64,000 nt of DNA from Prostheceraeus crozeri (taxonomy: Eukaryota; Platyhelminthes; Polycladida; Euryleptidae). Position numbers and translations under genes: made by a program. The stretch lies in assembly GCA_907163375.1 (NCBI GenBank), contig CAJQUW010007240.1, forward strand, positions 682,001 through 746,000, written 5' to 3'. The notes beneath the pieces were generated by a model, which worked only from the letters and a program-made list of their open reading frames with translations, was not told where the DNA came from and searched no databases. Position 1 is the stretch's first letter. The number at the start of each line of letters is the position of its first letter. Shown here one piece after another: positions 39,523-50,330 of this stretch.

Positions 39523-42500
39523 TCATACATCGCCGGACGGAGGAAGAGAAAGTTTCTGTCTCTTGGGTGGAGGTAGATGAGTGTCTGGATGACCATACGG
39601 CAATGAGTGGTTAGGACTCATCCAGCATCGCTTGTCTTCCCAAGCTGAGAGACCTCGTTTTCTAAACGTCGTTGTTCTGACTTGATGAAACTGTGATTTT
39701 AAAATGGTCATTTCTACTTTTTTAATTGTAAGTGAATCTAAGGCATCTTGATAGTCCCTATGTGTCATATTCCAAACGATCGACTTCGAGATGCCTTTCG
39801 CCCGTTTTATAGAAAGCTCTGAGGATTTTAGCTTCATGGAGTACATCTTGGGGCGAAGCAAGATCATCTCCTCTATCTGTTTACCGGCACACTCATCCTT
39901 GAAGCAGCCAAGCTTCGCTTTATTTGTGGTAGAGTAAAGCGGATGGTCAGTGGGATAGTTGGAACTATCAAACTTGGGTGCTAAATATTTTAAAATGTCT
40001 TCCTGCTTGACTTGGCTAGTGGTTGTCAAAGCTAGGAAGAAGCTGTCTGTATCACCTCCTACTAATTCCACACGTTGGAGAAGTGGACAAGTTTTAAAGG
40101 TGTGGTAAAACAACTTGTACATTTCTAACTTGGAGTGATCCAAGACAGCTTGACCGACATAAATGCGCTCGCAAAGTTCTACTTTGGATTTTAACATTTT
40201 AAAACCAGTGATGTCTTCGGAAATGACATCATGGTGACAAAACAGCGATGAGCGGCATAACTTGATGCTCGTTTCCGGATCAGTCACGGTACGATAGTCC
40301 ATGCGCTTTCTTACATCCTCCATGGTTTTACCAAAGAGGGCATTATTCTTATATTTAAGGAAGTCCTTTTCGAAAGGATTCTTGGATTCAGCCCGTTTCT
40401 TACTATTAAATTCTATATACGGTTTTAGAAAGGGCTTCTGCCTAAACTAGATAGCGCGATGGACTTTGTCAAGTTGCATCCCCATGCCTAGATAGAATTT
40501 GAGGATGGAATAGTGCACGATATAATGCTGCTTGTTCAATTGGGTGAGCAACAACTTCCTAGTGGGTTTATATTTTAAGTCATTTTCCGCCTCATATTGC
40601 TTATTGTGTTCTTCCATAAAGGGAGAGAACATATCTGGACTGACCATGCCAGATTTGGGTGCGAGAGGAAAATCAACTGTCTTATTTTTAATGCATTCTG
40701 GATAGATGAGGTCGACTTCAAATAAATGACCTATGTCGGCCTCATCTCCCAGTGCCATGATGTGTGCTGGATTGGAAAAGTGTTCAATGTCATGGGGCTC
40801 TACCCATTGGAAGTCAGACTGTGGCAAAACCTTGGATAATGCACTCCCATATAAATTATTTTGGTCTATGTACATTAAATGCGTGGTCGATCCTATGTCT
40901 TGGGTGCTGTTGACAACATGTTTGTTAACAAATGTTAAGCCTCCCCTAATACCACGTTCAAATAACGTGTACATTTCTGCATCTTGCAGTAAATGCATTC
41001 TCTCTTTCTTCATCTTGAAGGCTGACTGATAGGACAGACCCGGTAGACTAACAAAATGGACGGGGTCTAAGGCGTCCTGTTCTAATGTGACTTTCCTAAA
41101 AGTCTTAAAAAACGTCAGCCAACAGATAGACGTCTAATTTTAAGTAGGCAAGCATGTAGTCGCCAAAAGTGCGACACCTAAATTCTAGCCATGCTTGCTC
41201 TCCATGCCTATAGTCATCCAGCGAACAGTCCTCACCCGTCAAATCATTTTTAAATTTATCGATGGACGGAAGGGATGTTTCTTTGAATGTGTCCATTGAA
41301 CTAAAATAACTATAAGGAGACACCCCTTTCCGTCGCATGAGACTGTCACTTATGTTGGAATAGTCTTTCTTTAAATGTTGAGTGAGGGGAAGTGTTTCTG
41401 CCAACGCAGCTAAGGACGAAGACATAAATTGAAAGATATCTAGAAACTTTGTCATAGAAGACAGGCTTCCCCTCCTTCGTCTTATCTACTTGTACTTTGG
41501 CAGTGATGCACAATCAATAAATTTTTCCTTACTTTGTGCAATCACTTTGGATGACCAGGATTTCATTTTACCGAATCCATGGCGAATGATGATGTGACCA
41601 TCATAACATTTAAAGTTATGGAAGATGCCGGGGAGCGTTCGCCGTTTGAGCCTAAGTTTCATATTACATTTACTGCATAAGGCAGACCTAAATTTACCAC
41701 TGACATGGCAATGTTCCCTCACTTTCTTATGTTGCTTATCATCAAAGGATGAACAGCAGCGGGGACATTCCGTGGTCCTATAAAATTTGAATTTATCGGC
41801 TTCTGTGAACCACATGGGTTTCTTAGTCAGCTCCGTTTCATACCGTTGATGAAAACGGGCTTTCCTATCAAAGTTGAGGAAATTTTCAACGCACTCCTCG
41901 CCTTGCCACACATGAATTTTATTTTGGTTCCTATAATATGGATGCCAAACTTCATAACAAGCAATGGCTGCTGGCTCATGACTTAGGTCTTCTTGTTCAA
42001 TGTAACATTTAATGTCCACATAGATGGTACATATGGGACTGAGCTCATTGCCCTTTTCCTCATACCTATAAAATTTACCTTTCGGCATGACTTCCATTTG
42101 AAGTTTACCCCGAGAGCACCACTCATAATGCTGTTCAAAGAATGGTTTTGACCTAAAGCGCCGTGTGCAGCGATCACAGTAATAATGTTTGTCATCATAA
42201 CTTTCCTGCTTTGAAATTTTAGGAATGCCACAATAATGCCATTCTGGGTGGTTGTCGCTATACACTTGGAGGAGATTGACAACCCGGTCGAAGTTACTTT
42301 GGCGGTTGTTATACCTAACGCCCCTCAGACCTTAATTCTTTCGACGATCTTAATTTCATTCAATTTTTCAAATTGGGCGATGTCTTTAAAATCTAGTGTG
42401 TTGACATCTTACCCGTCAAACTTAAGTTCATCCTCCCATTCAGGATAGTAAGTGATTCGTTCACGATGTACACTTATATCATTATAGTGAAGAATGGAGA

Positions 42501-43566
42501 GGACGGCATACTTGAAACACTGGGACTGACACTCTACATTGATGACAGCCTTTTTGCTAGCCAGTGCTTTGGGGAGGGTGAAACAACCGCTCCCTTGCAA
42601 ATTTTCTAAAAGATTGATTTTAATGTCTACTTTATCTATACCATCAAAAGCCATACCGCTATCTCTTTCATTAAATTTATTTAAGTTGCTGACGAGATAG
42701 GTTGCATGTCTCTCTATCCGCTCGTTTACATCACCTATCAGATCAGCAGCACAGGAGGCTATCCTAATGGTCACAGTGGACTCTACTTCTCCCGTGCTAC
42801 TGTCTACCTTATTGAAACGAGCAGTGAGATAGAACATGCCTTTGAGCAAAAATCTATCTAAGCTCGTCAACATTTGATGAATTAAGCCTATATGATTCAT
42901 CAAGAAAGGATCAATATCTTGTACAGGTTCAGAGCTTTCTAACTCATAGTCGCGAACGAGCCTCTCAAGGGAAAATTTGCTCAGCCTTAGAGTGACGTTG
43001 TTGTCAGTGTAAAACTCAGTGGAATGTGTGTGACGGAGTGTGTGTGAAGAAAGAACAAACTCTGTAGGAAAGATCTTCCGACACGAAGAACAGGAAAAGC
43101 CGACGTGCGATGAAGGATGCTTGGTACCTGTTGTTGTCGGTGGTTGCCTCACACTGCCACAGGAACCGCCTTCGATGTGGACTCGCAAGTTGGTGCTTTT
43201 GTAGAACGTGCGTCCACAACCTTCACACTTGGGTCGTTGAGGGATCGGTCGGCGCTTTCCTCCTCTGCAGGCATTGCGAGCGGTGTGACGTCTCAAACTG
43301 TAGGCTGAGGCAAAGACCCTGTCACACCGCTGGCATCGAAAGTCCTTCTCCTCTTCGACTTCAATCTCCTCTCCCACTATCTCCAACTCCTTCTCCTCCA
43401 GCAATCTCTCCACCGACTGAACGGAGAGGAGAGGGAGGTCGGCCGATGCTGCAGGTGGTGGAGGCGATGCTGGGATGATGATGGGGTGGGAGGGAATGTC
43501 GCCATCCAGGAGATAGGCCGCCAGATCTGTTGAGAAAAAGAGAAAAGAGATTAGTAACATGATCAT
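39523..43566 (-). pseudogene. polB: Element C: DNA polymerase B with zinc-finger front, broken
   Basis: A Polinton-type PolB read on the minus strand. Near 43350-43050 are C2H2-like fingers (CQRCDRVFASAYSLRRH, CEGCGRTFYKSTNLRVH, CSSCRKIF), then the element-specific domain (about 43000-42600) also found as three stand-alone proteins. Next come another Cys/His cluster (YCDRCTRRFRSKPFFEQHYE), an exonuclease block (IYVDIKCYIE), the palm block YIDQNNLYGSAL, and GGDTDSFFL with the C-terminal thumb (RPKMYSMKLKSSELS). The Arg/Lys-rich tail ends at 39523. It is broken, with about four breaks. Splice-like signals lie near 43525 and 43614, consistent with a preceding exon. Confidence 0.8.
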
Positions 43567-43608
43567 AATTTCAAGTTTGAAGTCTTATCCCCCTTTTCCC
43601 AATCACGG

Positions 43609-43899
43609 TTACTTACCATCTAAGGAATTGACTTCCGGCAACACCGATGGACGCAGAGGAGGCAGGAGTGGGACACGAGCCGAGGGTGAAAGGGTCCTTG
43701 GCTTCGGTGACGGACGGACGTGCTGACGGGGAGCAGGGACTGGCGCAGGGAGCGGAGCATGCGGTGGAGGTGGGGCGATGACGATGCCCGAGAGAGGAGT
43801 CGGACCTCGAGCGGAGGTAGATGAGCGGGAAGGTAGGGCCGGAAATTCATCATTGAATCTCCGCCTCGCAGCTTCTCCCCCCTTCTTCATCTTAGCCAT
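43609..43899 (-). CDS. Element C: proline-rich leading segment before polB
   Basis: A minus-strand frame of 96 codons, rich in Pro, Ser and Arg (PPPPHAPLPAPVPAPRQHV). It ends at GATG|GTAAGT, a consensus splice donor at about 43614, and CTCTTTTTCTCAACAG, a good acceptor, lies near 43525 at the start of the open part of polB. It is therefore probably a 5' exon of the polB transcription unit. It is very GC-rich compared with elements A and B. Confidence 0.5.
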   Translation of the reverse strand: MAKMKKGGEAARRRFNDEFPALPSRSSTSARGPTPLSGIVIAPPPPHAPLPAPVPAPRQHVRPSPKPRTLSPSARVPLLPPLRPSVLPEVNSLDGK

Positions 43900-44010
43900 A
43901 TCTGTAGAGAGGAAAAAGAGATGAGATTATAGGTTGCGGAGAGAATAATGACAGAGAGTAAGCTGTACGGATACAGAAGTGCCAAAACATGACATACCAA
44001 CTCTCAGTTC

Positions 44011-44325
44011 TCATAGGTGAGGATACTTATACTTGCCAAGCCGCTCATAGGCTTCCCCGATTGTTCCTTGGGGGACGGGTTCCCCATTACGAATACATTC
44101 ATGCACTGAAGAAGAATGAGAGCAAAGATAAGCAGAGCTAAAATTTGGATTCGGTTTAAACATGAACAAAATAAGGGAGGGGCTCTTGATTTTAATTAGG
44201 ATGTCTACCCTAATGATGTTAGTAATAGAGTGAGTCAACCTTCATACAAATACTTACATTGCTCGATGGTGGCCTTCTCCATCTCGACAGCAATGCGATA
44301 ATTTTCAATTTTTGTAAATTCCATG
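44011..44325 (-). CDS. Element C: small gene with a likely intron
   Basis: On the minus strand an ATG near 44322 opens a short coding block (MEFTKIENYRIAVEMEK) that ends at CAAT|GTAAGT, a consensus donor. About 150 bases on, a pyrimidine-rich CTCATTCTTCTTCAG acceptor leads into a second block (HECIRNGEPVPQGT) ending in a stop at 44011. The product would be short, about 50 residues, helical and charged. No family is recognised. It lies upstream of polB on the same strand and may be one of several spliced products from the promoter at 44835. Confidence 0.4.
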
Positions 44326-44834
44326 ACGGACAGTCGATTGCAGATGACCAATGGTAGATAAGTAAGACTTCAATCACTGAAAAGGAAAGATGAGAATCGT
44401 CTCATTTGCCTAGTCAACGTTGATCATGAGAACGTTTATCATTGAAGTGACATCTAATGAATTACATTTCACTCTACTCCGTATCATAAAGACTAACCTT
44501 TGTCGAATGGCTGAAGTACTCTGACCTGGCGAGAGAAAGAATCACGTTGAGTATGAAGTCGAACGCCCAACATGAGCAACGGCTCAGAGGTTTCGGTCTA
44601 ACAAACGACGAACAATCCGTGCAACGCAATCCCTCTACGGCAGTACCCGCCGTCCCGAAGGAACGCTCGAGCAAAGGAGGTATTACAGCGATGATATGTT
44701 TTATGAGCAGAAGTGAATCTCTTGATAGCACGAGACTATTCAACTTTTATAACAAGTCAAAAAACCTGATAGCAGGAGCTCACCGACACTCACCTTGTGA
44801 AAGATAAATGTGAAGAGCAGAGCTGGTGCACTGC

Positions 44835-44842
44835 CTTTTATA
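44835..44842 (-). promoter_or_regulatory. TATA box for the minus-strand polB unit
   Basis: On the minus strand TATAAAAGGCAGTGCACC lies upstream of all minus-strand coding blocks of element C and just across from the plus-strand gene at 44982, giving a divergent promoter region. Confidence 0.55.
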
Positions 44843-44981
44843 AGATTTTCCTAAGCGGTGAATGGATGAGACCCTTCGTCCAATCACAGACTAGCTAGAG
44901 TTCCCGATGTGTGCACCCACATTTGTAACGCGTTCTTGAAATCGTCTTAGGCAAAAATGATGTTTAGCAATAGACTCAACC

Positions 44982-45434
44982 ATGGCACCTGAAGTCAATA
45001 CATTGAAACATGATGATTGCACGATTCGTTTTCATCAAGAGAGCTTCGGAGACTTAATACAAGATTACATCCTTGAGTTTCAAAGGGAGGAGACAGAATT
45101 GGAAGCATCTTTAGATTATACACGAGAAATATTTACGGAGTTGATATCTTATTTCAAAGACAGTATCATCAAGACTCACTTAAATGCGCATGTCAATTAC
45201 ACTCATTTTCCACAAGGTGAAGCAGCGGAAAGTGTTGACATACAATTTCGTTCCTACATACAAGAATATGTTACTGATGCTTCTGAGTTTTATACACGAC
45301 ATCTGCAGAAGATTATTTCTCGGATGGATGACTTTCATGGTTACGGCGATCATTTGCTTCTGAATAAAATAAACCATATTGTCATTGCCATTAGCAAAGT
45401 GGGTTTCAATGATGTTAAATCAAGGACCAAATAA
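44982..45434 (+). CDS. Element C: stand-alone polB-front-domain protein, copy 3
   Basis: A 150-residue protein starting CCATGGCACC. It has the best match to copy 1: IRFHQESFGDLIQDYILEFQ near 15-34, VDIQFRSYIQEYVTDASEFY followed by TRHLQKIISRMDDFHGYGDH, and LLLNKINHIVIAISK near the end. The stop codon lies inside the AATAAA at 45430, as is common in compact viral genes. Divergent from the polB promoter, it may be co-regulated with replication genes. The domain is unknown. Confidence 0.6.
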   Translation: MAPEVNTLKHDDCTIRFHQESFGDLIQDYILEFQREETELEASLDYTREIFTELISYFKDSIIKTHLNAHVNYTHFPQGEAAESVDIQFRSYIQEYVTDASEFYTRHLQKIISRMDDFHGYGDHLLLNKINHIVIAISKVGFNDVKSRTK

Positions 45435-45469
45435 AGTATATTTTCATGACACTTGTGTTGTGCTAAACT

Positions 45470-45920
45470 TTCTAATGCTGTTGTGAGTTCAGTCAGTCAT
45501 AAAACTTCAATGATCAAACTTTACTTTCGCAAACGTGTGTCACGGTAAAACTATTGGTTACACTAACGCTTACATTTTATGACATTTGTGTTTCATAAAA
45601 CGTCATGGTCAAACTTTCTAACTATACATCAACCTGTGTTGCAGTAAAACTTTTGTACAACATGATATACTTTCTGACTACACTCACGAATAGAACTTCG
45701 ATGATCAAACTTCACTTTTACAAACGTGTGTCACGGTGAAATTATTTGACTACACTAAACTTTGCTTTTGCAAACCATGATACACTTCCTGACCACACTC
45801 ACGAATAAAACTTCGATGATCAAACTTAACTTTTACAAACGTGCGTCACGGTAGAACTATTTGACTACACTAAACGTTGCTTTTGCAAACCATGATACAC
45901 TTTCTGACTACGTTCACAAG
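45470..45920. repeat. ~118-bp degenerate tandem repeats
   Basis: Units containing GATCAAACTT, CAAACGTGTGTCACGGT and TTTGACTACACTAAAC recur about four times. The best pair starts near 45698 and 45815. CACGGTGAAA and GTGTGTCAC motifs recur elsewhere in element C's non-coding parts. Confidence 0.65.
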
Positions 45921-47160
45921 AGCTTGTTCACTAGCGAAGAAAGAAATAACCTTGTGGTTGCGTGTGGCGCATTAATGACCCTTCCAATTCATTCCATTCA
46001 TCATTTCGTCTCCTTGATGGAGACAGTTCTTAAAACAACTCATGGCCCATTCTCGCATGGATAGCCAACTATCGGGAGACAAGTGCAATAGAGATTTTGT
46101 GAGGTAGCCTTCGGCAGATAGCTAAATGTCGCCCTGGCGGTCAGAGTACAACGTTGAGACAAAAGGCCACCGCTTGGAAACATGACGCAGAGAGGTTTCA
46201 CAAGGAATACAATTGCCGAATATCCCGTGCAGCACTCATCGCTACGGACTTCACCGCTGTCTCGAAAGAACGCCCACCAACAGGAAGTATGACACCGAAA
46301 ACCTCCGTGACTTTCACCGTCAATGACTTGATAGCCACACATGAAAAAAGGTGGAGTTATTTACAAGAGGTTGCTAAGTCGGTGCTTTGATCAGCTTGAT
46401 AGCAAGTCGTGGAGAGGGATAGCAAGCCGTGATTCACAAGAGTTTTGCAATGGAGATGTTTCAATGCCACCCATGACAAGATAGCTAAGACTCAACCGAT
46501 TGGCGTTCAAAGTGCTACGTTGAGAACTGTGTCAAATGCCCAACATGAGTTGCCCCAGAGGTTTCGGTCTAAAATATGACACACTCCCTTGCCACACTTA
46601 TCACTACGGCATCATCTGCTGTCCCGAAGGAACACCCTGTCAGTGGAATATTACAGCAAAACTCTCCGTGTCATGCTCGCTTTCAGTGAAAAGCTGCTTG
46701 TATCATGTGTGGCTCGTACGCACTTATACATGCCTTCATTGACTTCAGCAGGGTCGAAAACCCCAGAAAACCTCCAAAAATAATGAATTAAAATTTTTCA
46801 GCATTTAGCAGTACTTATGAAATTTTATAAATAGTCTGTCACTATAGGTCTGATCAATAGCGATCGAATCCTTTTTGAATCAAGTCAAAAGGACTTGTAG
46901 AAGCAAAGTTACAAGCCTCTAAAGTTTTGGAGTCTTTTATGGCCTGGAGACGAAGGCCATCTCCTGCCTAACCTTTAAGTCTGACGCCTTAGCTGATATC
47001 AGCAATGAAATTTTCTAAGTCGGTACGGAAACCCGAAATTTGGAATGTCCGATGCTATCATCGGAGCTCCGGAGTTCACCTACCCCAACCCAGTCGGGAG
47101 GAGAACTGATTTCCACAAGTAGAGACTCCACTTATATAGTTTGTGGCGATCAGCTGATGA
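45921..47160. other. Non-coding right arm of element C with a repeated ~200-base unit
   Basis: A block around AGAGGTTTCGGTCTAA and GTCCCGAAGGAAC occurs at about 46530-46690, in diverged form at 46140-46330, and a third time at 44560-44700. Frames over these blocks differ between copies and do not look conserved, so the unit is more likely an RNA or regulatory repeat than a gene. Confidence 0.4.
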
Positions 47161-47559
47161 CGTAATATCCATCATCCAAACCTTTAAACACGTCTATCTC
47201 CGGTTCTAGTGCTCCGATTGACTTCAAATTTTGACAGTCACGTTTTCTCGCTCTCACCTTTCATTTAAGACATCCCTCGACTCTCTACGATGACCAGAAG
47301 CCGAGTTGAAAAACTGTCGTTTTTTCAAAAGTTCCAAAATCTTGGAAAATTTGCAAACATTCGATTTTAAACATGCTCTCATTTGGAAACGAAACCTTCC
47401 ACGCATCTGAAAAGATAGGATCCTAGAGAACACAGTGCGGTATTGCCCGTAAAAGAAACCCGAGCTCTTCATTCACTTCCAATCCTCCGCTATTCATCGC
47501 CAAAGGTGGCTACAATTTAACATTTTCACGAAAAAATCCCGTGTGGAGATCCAGCGTGA

Positions 47560-48405
47560 AAAAATTTTTCGACTTTTCCTCTCTAAACCAAGGAAGATAG
47601 GACCAAACTGAGCTTTTCACTGCATTTTTCTCACTCTTAGCTTTCAAATGAGCTATCACATGACTTTCTACGATCTCTAGAACCAAAGTTGGAAGTCTCG
47701 TTCCAGAGGGAGGGGGGAGGTCAGAACTTTTTCTCCCCGATTTCGCTGGAAACATCCTCCCTAACCCAAAATTTCACGTAGATTCCGAATCTGGCCTCCG
47801 TTTTCCCATCCGAGACCTCCTTCATGCCGAAATATGGACTTTCTCATCCCAAAACGTCCAAAACCTGCCTTTACTAACTCTGGCGTTTTCCTGCCATTTT
47901 CCTCTCTAAACCAAGGAAGATAGGACCAAACTGAGCTTTCCACTGCATTTTTCTCACTCTTAGCTTTCAAATGAGCTATCACATGACTTTCTACGATCTC
48001 TAGAACCAAAGTTGGAAGTCTCGTCCAGAGGGGGGACGTCCTCAAAATTTTTTCTCTCCGATTTCGCTGGAAACAACCTTCCTAACCCAAACTTTCACGT
48101 AGACTCCGAATCTGGCCTCCGTTTTCCCATCCGAGCACTCCTTCTGCTCGAAAAACTGCCTTTCTTATCCCAAAACCACCAAAACCCGCCTTTTTCTAAC
48201 TCTGCCGTTTTCAGAGATTCCTACCCCTTGCCTCACAGTTCCTCCTTCCTTCCAGAGGGGGGTAGGGAGCAGTTTCCTCCTCTCAGACCCATTCCTCCCA
48301 ACACATCCTTGGCCATGTCCTTCCTCTCGCCAGAGGGGGGGCTGAGTCAGCATGATGACTCATCGTTGCACATTTTGTCCTTGATTTTGCAACGGGATTG
48401 CTACT
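47560..48405 (-). repeat. Element C right terminal inverted repeat
   Basis: It matches 32608-33265 inverted. On this side the block with AAAGTTGGAAGTCTCGTCC is present twice in tandem (about 47580-47760 and 47885-48060), so the right repeat is longer than the left. The tip is GGGATTGCTACT at 48405. The stretch 47160-47560 is unassigned and may be the inner, diverged part of the repeat. Confidence 0.75.
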
Positions 48406-48411
48406 TCCACT
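48406..48411 (+). repeat. Target-site duplication, right of element C
   Basis: TCCACT, partner of TCCACC at 32602-32607. Confidence 0.7.
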
Positions 48412-49074
48412 ATCTAAGGTGACCAAATTCCACATTCACAATATCAGAACAGTCGTTCGAAGACGACTTAAAAACATGACCGATTTCACATACTTTGTCG
48501 GCATACTGTACAATGTGAGTAGTTTGAGACAGTGACAGTAGATCATGACAATATATAGCAAAAAGAAATGAACCGAGAAGTGAGTCCTGAGGTGCACCGC
48601 TAAAGACAGACAAGGGAGAGCTAACACCAGCAATCTTCACGCGCTGATACCGATTACTTACATAAGATCTCACTATTTGCACAAGGCCGGCAGGATAACC
48701 GAGAGCACAAAGCTTTTTCAACAGAATACAATCATCGATGGTATCAAATGCCTTGGAAAAATCATAATTATCATTATACATGACTTTACATTAGGGCTCT
48801 CCAAGCATTTTGTCACAAAGTCGTGAATCGAAGTGAGACAACAAGTAGTGTCAGACTTGTGCTTATATACAAATTGGAACGGTGGAAAATCACAATACAA
48901 ACGATCTCGCATGGAATTTAATATGTGTGTCTCAGGCAATTTCGCTGGAACGCTCAACAGTGTGATTGGTCGTAAATTACCTAATTTTGCAGGTGTCGTT
49001 TTCGGAACAGGTGATACAGAACACAATTTGAACAATGATGGCACTTCTCTCTGAATGATGCACGAGTTTATAAT
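48406..49074 (-). mobile_element. 5' part of the LINE reverse transcriptase interrupted by C and B
   Basis: On the minus strand this encodes early and middle RT blocks: INSCIIQREVPSLFKLCSVS and LGNLRPITLLSVPAKLPETH, QFVYKHKSDTT, YDFSKAFDTIDDCILLKKLC, SGAPQDSLLGSFLFAIYCHD and VQYADKVCEIG (the catalytic YADD block, here YADK). One frame change is visible near 48780. It continues at 32607 on the far side of element C. At its other end element B begins at 49075. CR1/Jockey-like by pattern. Confidence 0.8.
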
Positions 49075-49500
49075 AGTAATGGGCAAAAGACTGTTCCAGG
49101 ACACCATGAAATTCAAAAAAATAGTATCTTTAAAAACGACATAAATTCATGAATTTTGACCCTTTTTCAGGTTTTTAAGACCTAAATTCATGAATTTAGT
49201 CGTTTTTAAAGATACCGATTTTTCAAAAAATGGTACTTTTTAAATGGTCTAAATTCATGAATTTTGGTCATTTTTTCAGGTTATGAAGACCTAAATTCAA
49301 AAATTTAGGCGTTTTTAAAAATACCCAACTTTTCAAATTTTTCAAAATCTCAAAATTTGAGAATTACAATTTTCTCGCTTAAATCATGACCGTTCCAGGA
49401 CACCGAAAATCATAAAAGTTGAGAATTTCAAATTCATGAATTTTATCCATCTTTCAGGTTTTTAAAATATGAGATAACTAAAATTATGTGACAAAAATAT
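49075..49500 (+). repeat. Element B left terminal inverted repeat
   Basis: It matches 17080-17568 of element A inverted: CTGTTCCAGGACACC at the tip, three AAATTCATGAATTT-type palindromes (49145-49270), a paired GGTTTTTAAGACCTAAATTC motif, and CATGACCGTTCCAGGACACC at 49385. It has fewer copies of the internal CCTGGAACGGTC unit than element A. The inner limit runs to about 49570. Confidence 0.8.
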
Positions 49501-49509
49501 TTCTTTAAA

Positions 49510-50209
49510 AATGGATATCTTCGGATAACTCGGATAACTTCGTTATCACAGTTAAAAATAAGTGAATTGAATAAAGAAAAACACAAAGATAGAGTACGTT
49601 GTATGAAAGATAAGGAATCTCAATTATTATTAAGATTAGAGCATTATAAAAAATTAAGAAGGAGGTGGTCTAATGGTCTAGTGGTCCATCTAAAAAAAAT
49701 GGTCTAATGTTAAGAATGTAACACAAGGAATTGGCATATTCTTAACACTAAGTTTAGGTGCTTTAACAGTTGTTATATCTTCAGGTGTTTTAGTAATTCC
49801 AGTAGTTGCTACAGCTTTAACAGGTACGGGTGTTTTTGCAACTTCACTTGTTACAATGTTAGATAAGTCTTTAATAACTAAGAAACGAAAATCATTAAAA
49901 ACTAAGCATTTACATAATAAAGAAGTCTATGACAAATTGCATTACTACTTTCAAAGAGTATGTGATGATAATGTTATTACGTTAGATGAGATTGAAAAAT
50001 TTGATCAAATAGCTAATGAAGTAAATCAAATATCATTTCAATTGCAGTCAGAAAAAGTTGATGATAAGAATAAACAGGATGGCAAAATTTCTAGTGATGG
50101 TAAAATTTCTAATGAAGAAAATGATAAAATTTTTTTAGAAGAGCTAAAAACTTTAAGCGAAAATTTAAGCAAAACTTTATTAAACAAAACTTTATTAAAC
50201 AAAACTTAA
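49510..50209 (+). pseudogene. Element B: membrane protein copy
   Basis: Counterpart of 1161-1871. The longest open part (49856-50209) covers the region after the hydrophobic segment, and the hydrophobic segment is recognisable upstream. Broken, about two breaks. It lacks one of the short DGK repeats of element A. Confidence 0.7.
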
Positions 50210-50330
50210 AACGAGAAAACTTTAAACGAAAAGATGTCAGACAACAAAGCAATAAAAAAATAATTTCTTCAATAAAATGTTTTTGCTGTATTCCAATGTT
50301 ACCACAAAATTCAAATATTATATTTTAAAA

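Larger units (their letters stand above)
32608..48405. mobile_element. Element C: Polinton-type element of a different family
   Basis: A 15.8-kb element with inverted ends reading AGTAGTAAGCCCGT on the left (32608) and AGTAGCAATCCCGT read inward from 48405, long terminal repeats of roughly 650-850 bases, and a 6-bp target duplication. Its own polB is of the Polinton kind but with a different N-terminal part from A and B. Other genes: TBP-like, DEDD-exonuclease-like, a duplicated unknown gene and three stand-alone copies of the polB-front domain. No capsid, ATPase, protease or integrase gene is recognised. Unlike A and B it uses TATA boxes, AATAAA signals and splice-like signals. It is broken, with several breaks in polB and in the duplicated genes, and older-looking than A. 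It sits inside a LINE. Confidence 0.75.

Noticed and set aside
32608-48405. Endogenous nimavirus, because of the TBP-like gene
   Set aside because: The 15.8-kb size, terminal inverted repeats with AG tips, 6-bp target duplication and protein-primed-type PolB fit a Polinton. No other nimavirus-type gene was recognised.
49069-49100. Reading the first ~30 bases of element B as LINE reverse transcriptase (LLPIT)
   Set aside because: The same bases end element A at 17545-17568, beside a different LINE sequence, so they belong to the terminal repeat. The apparent fit to the RT pattern seems accidental, though it leaves the exact border slightly uncertain.
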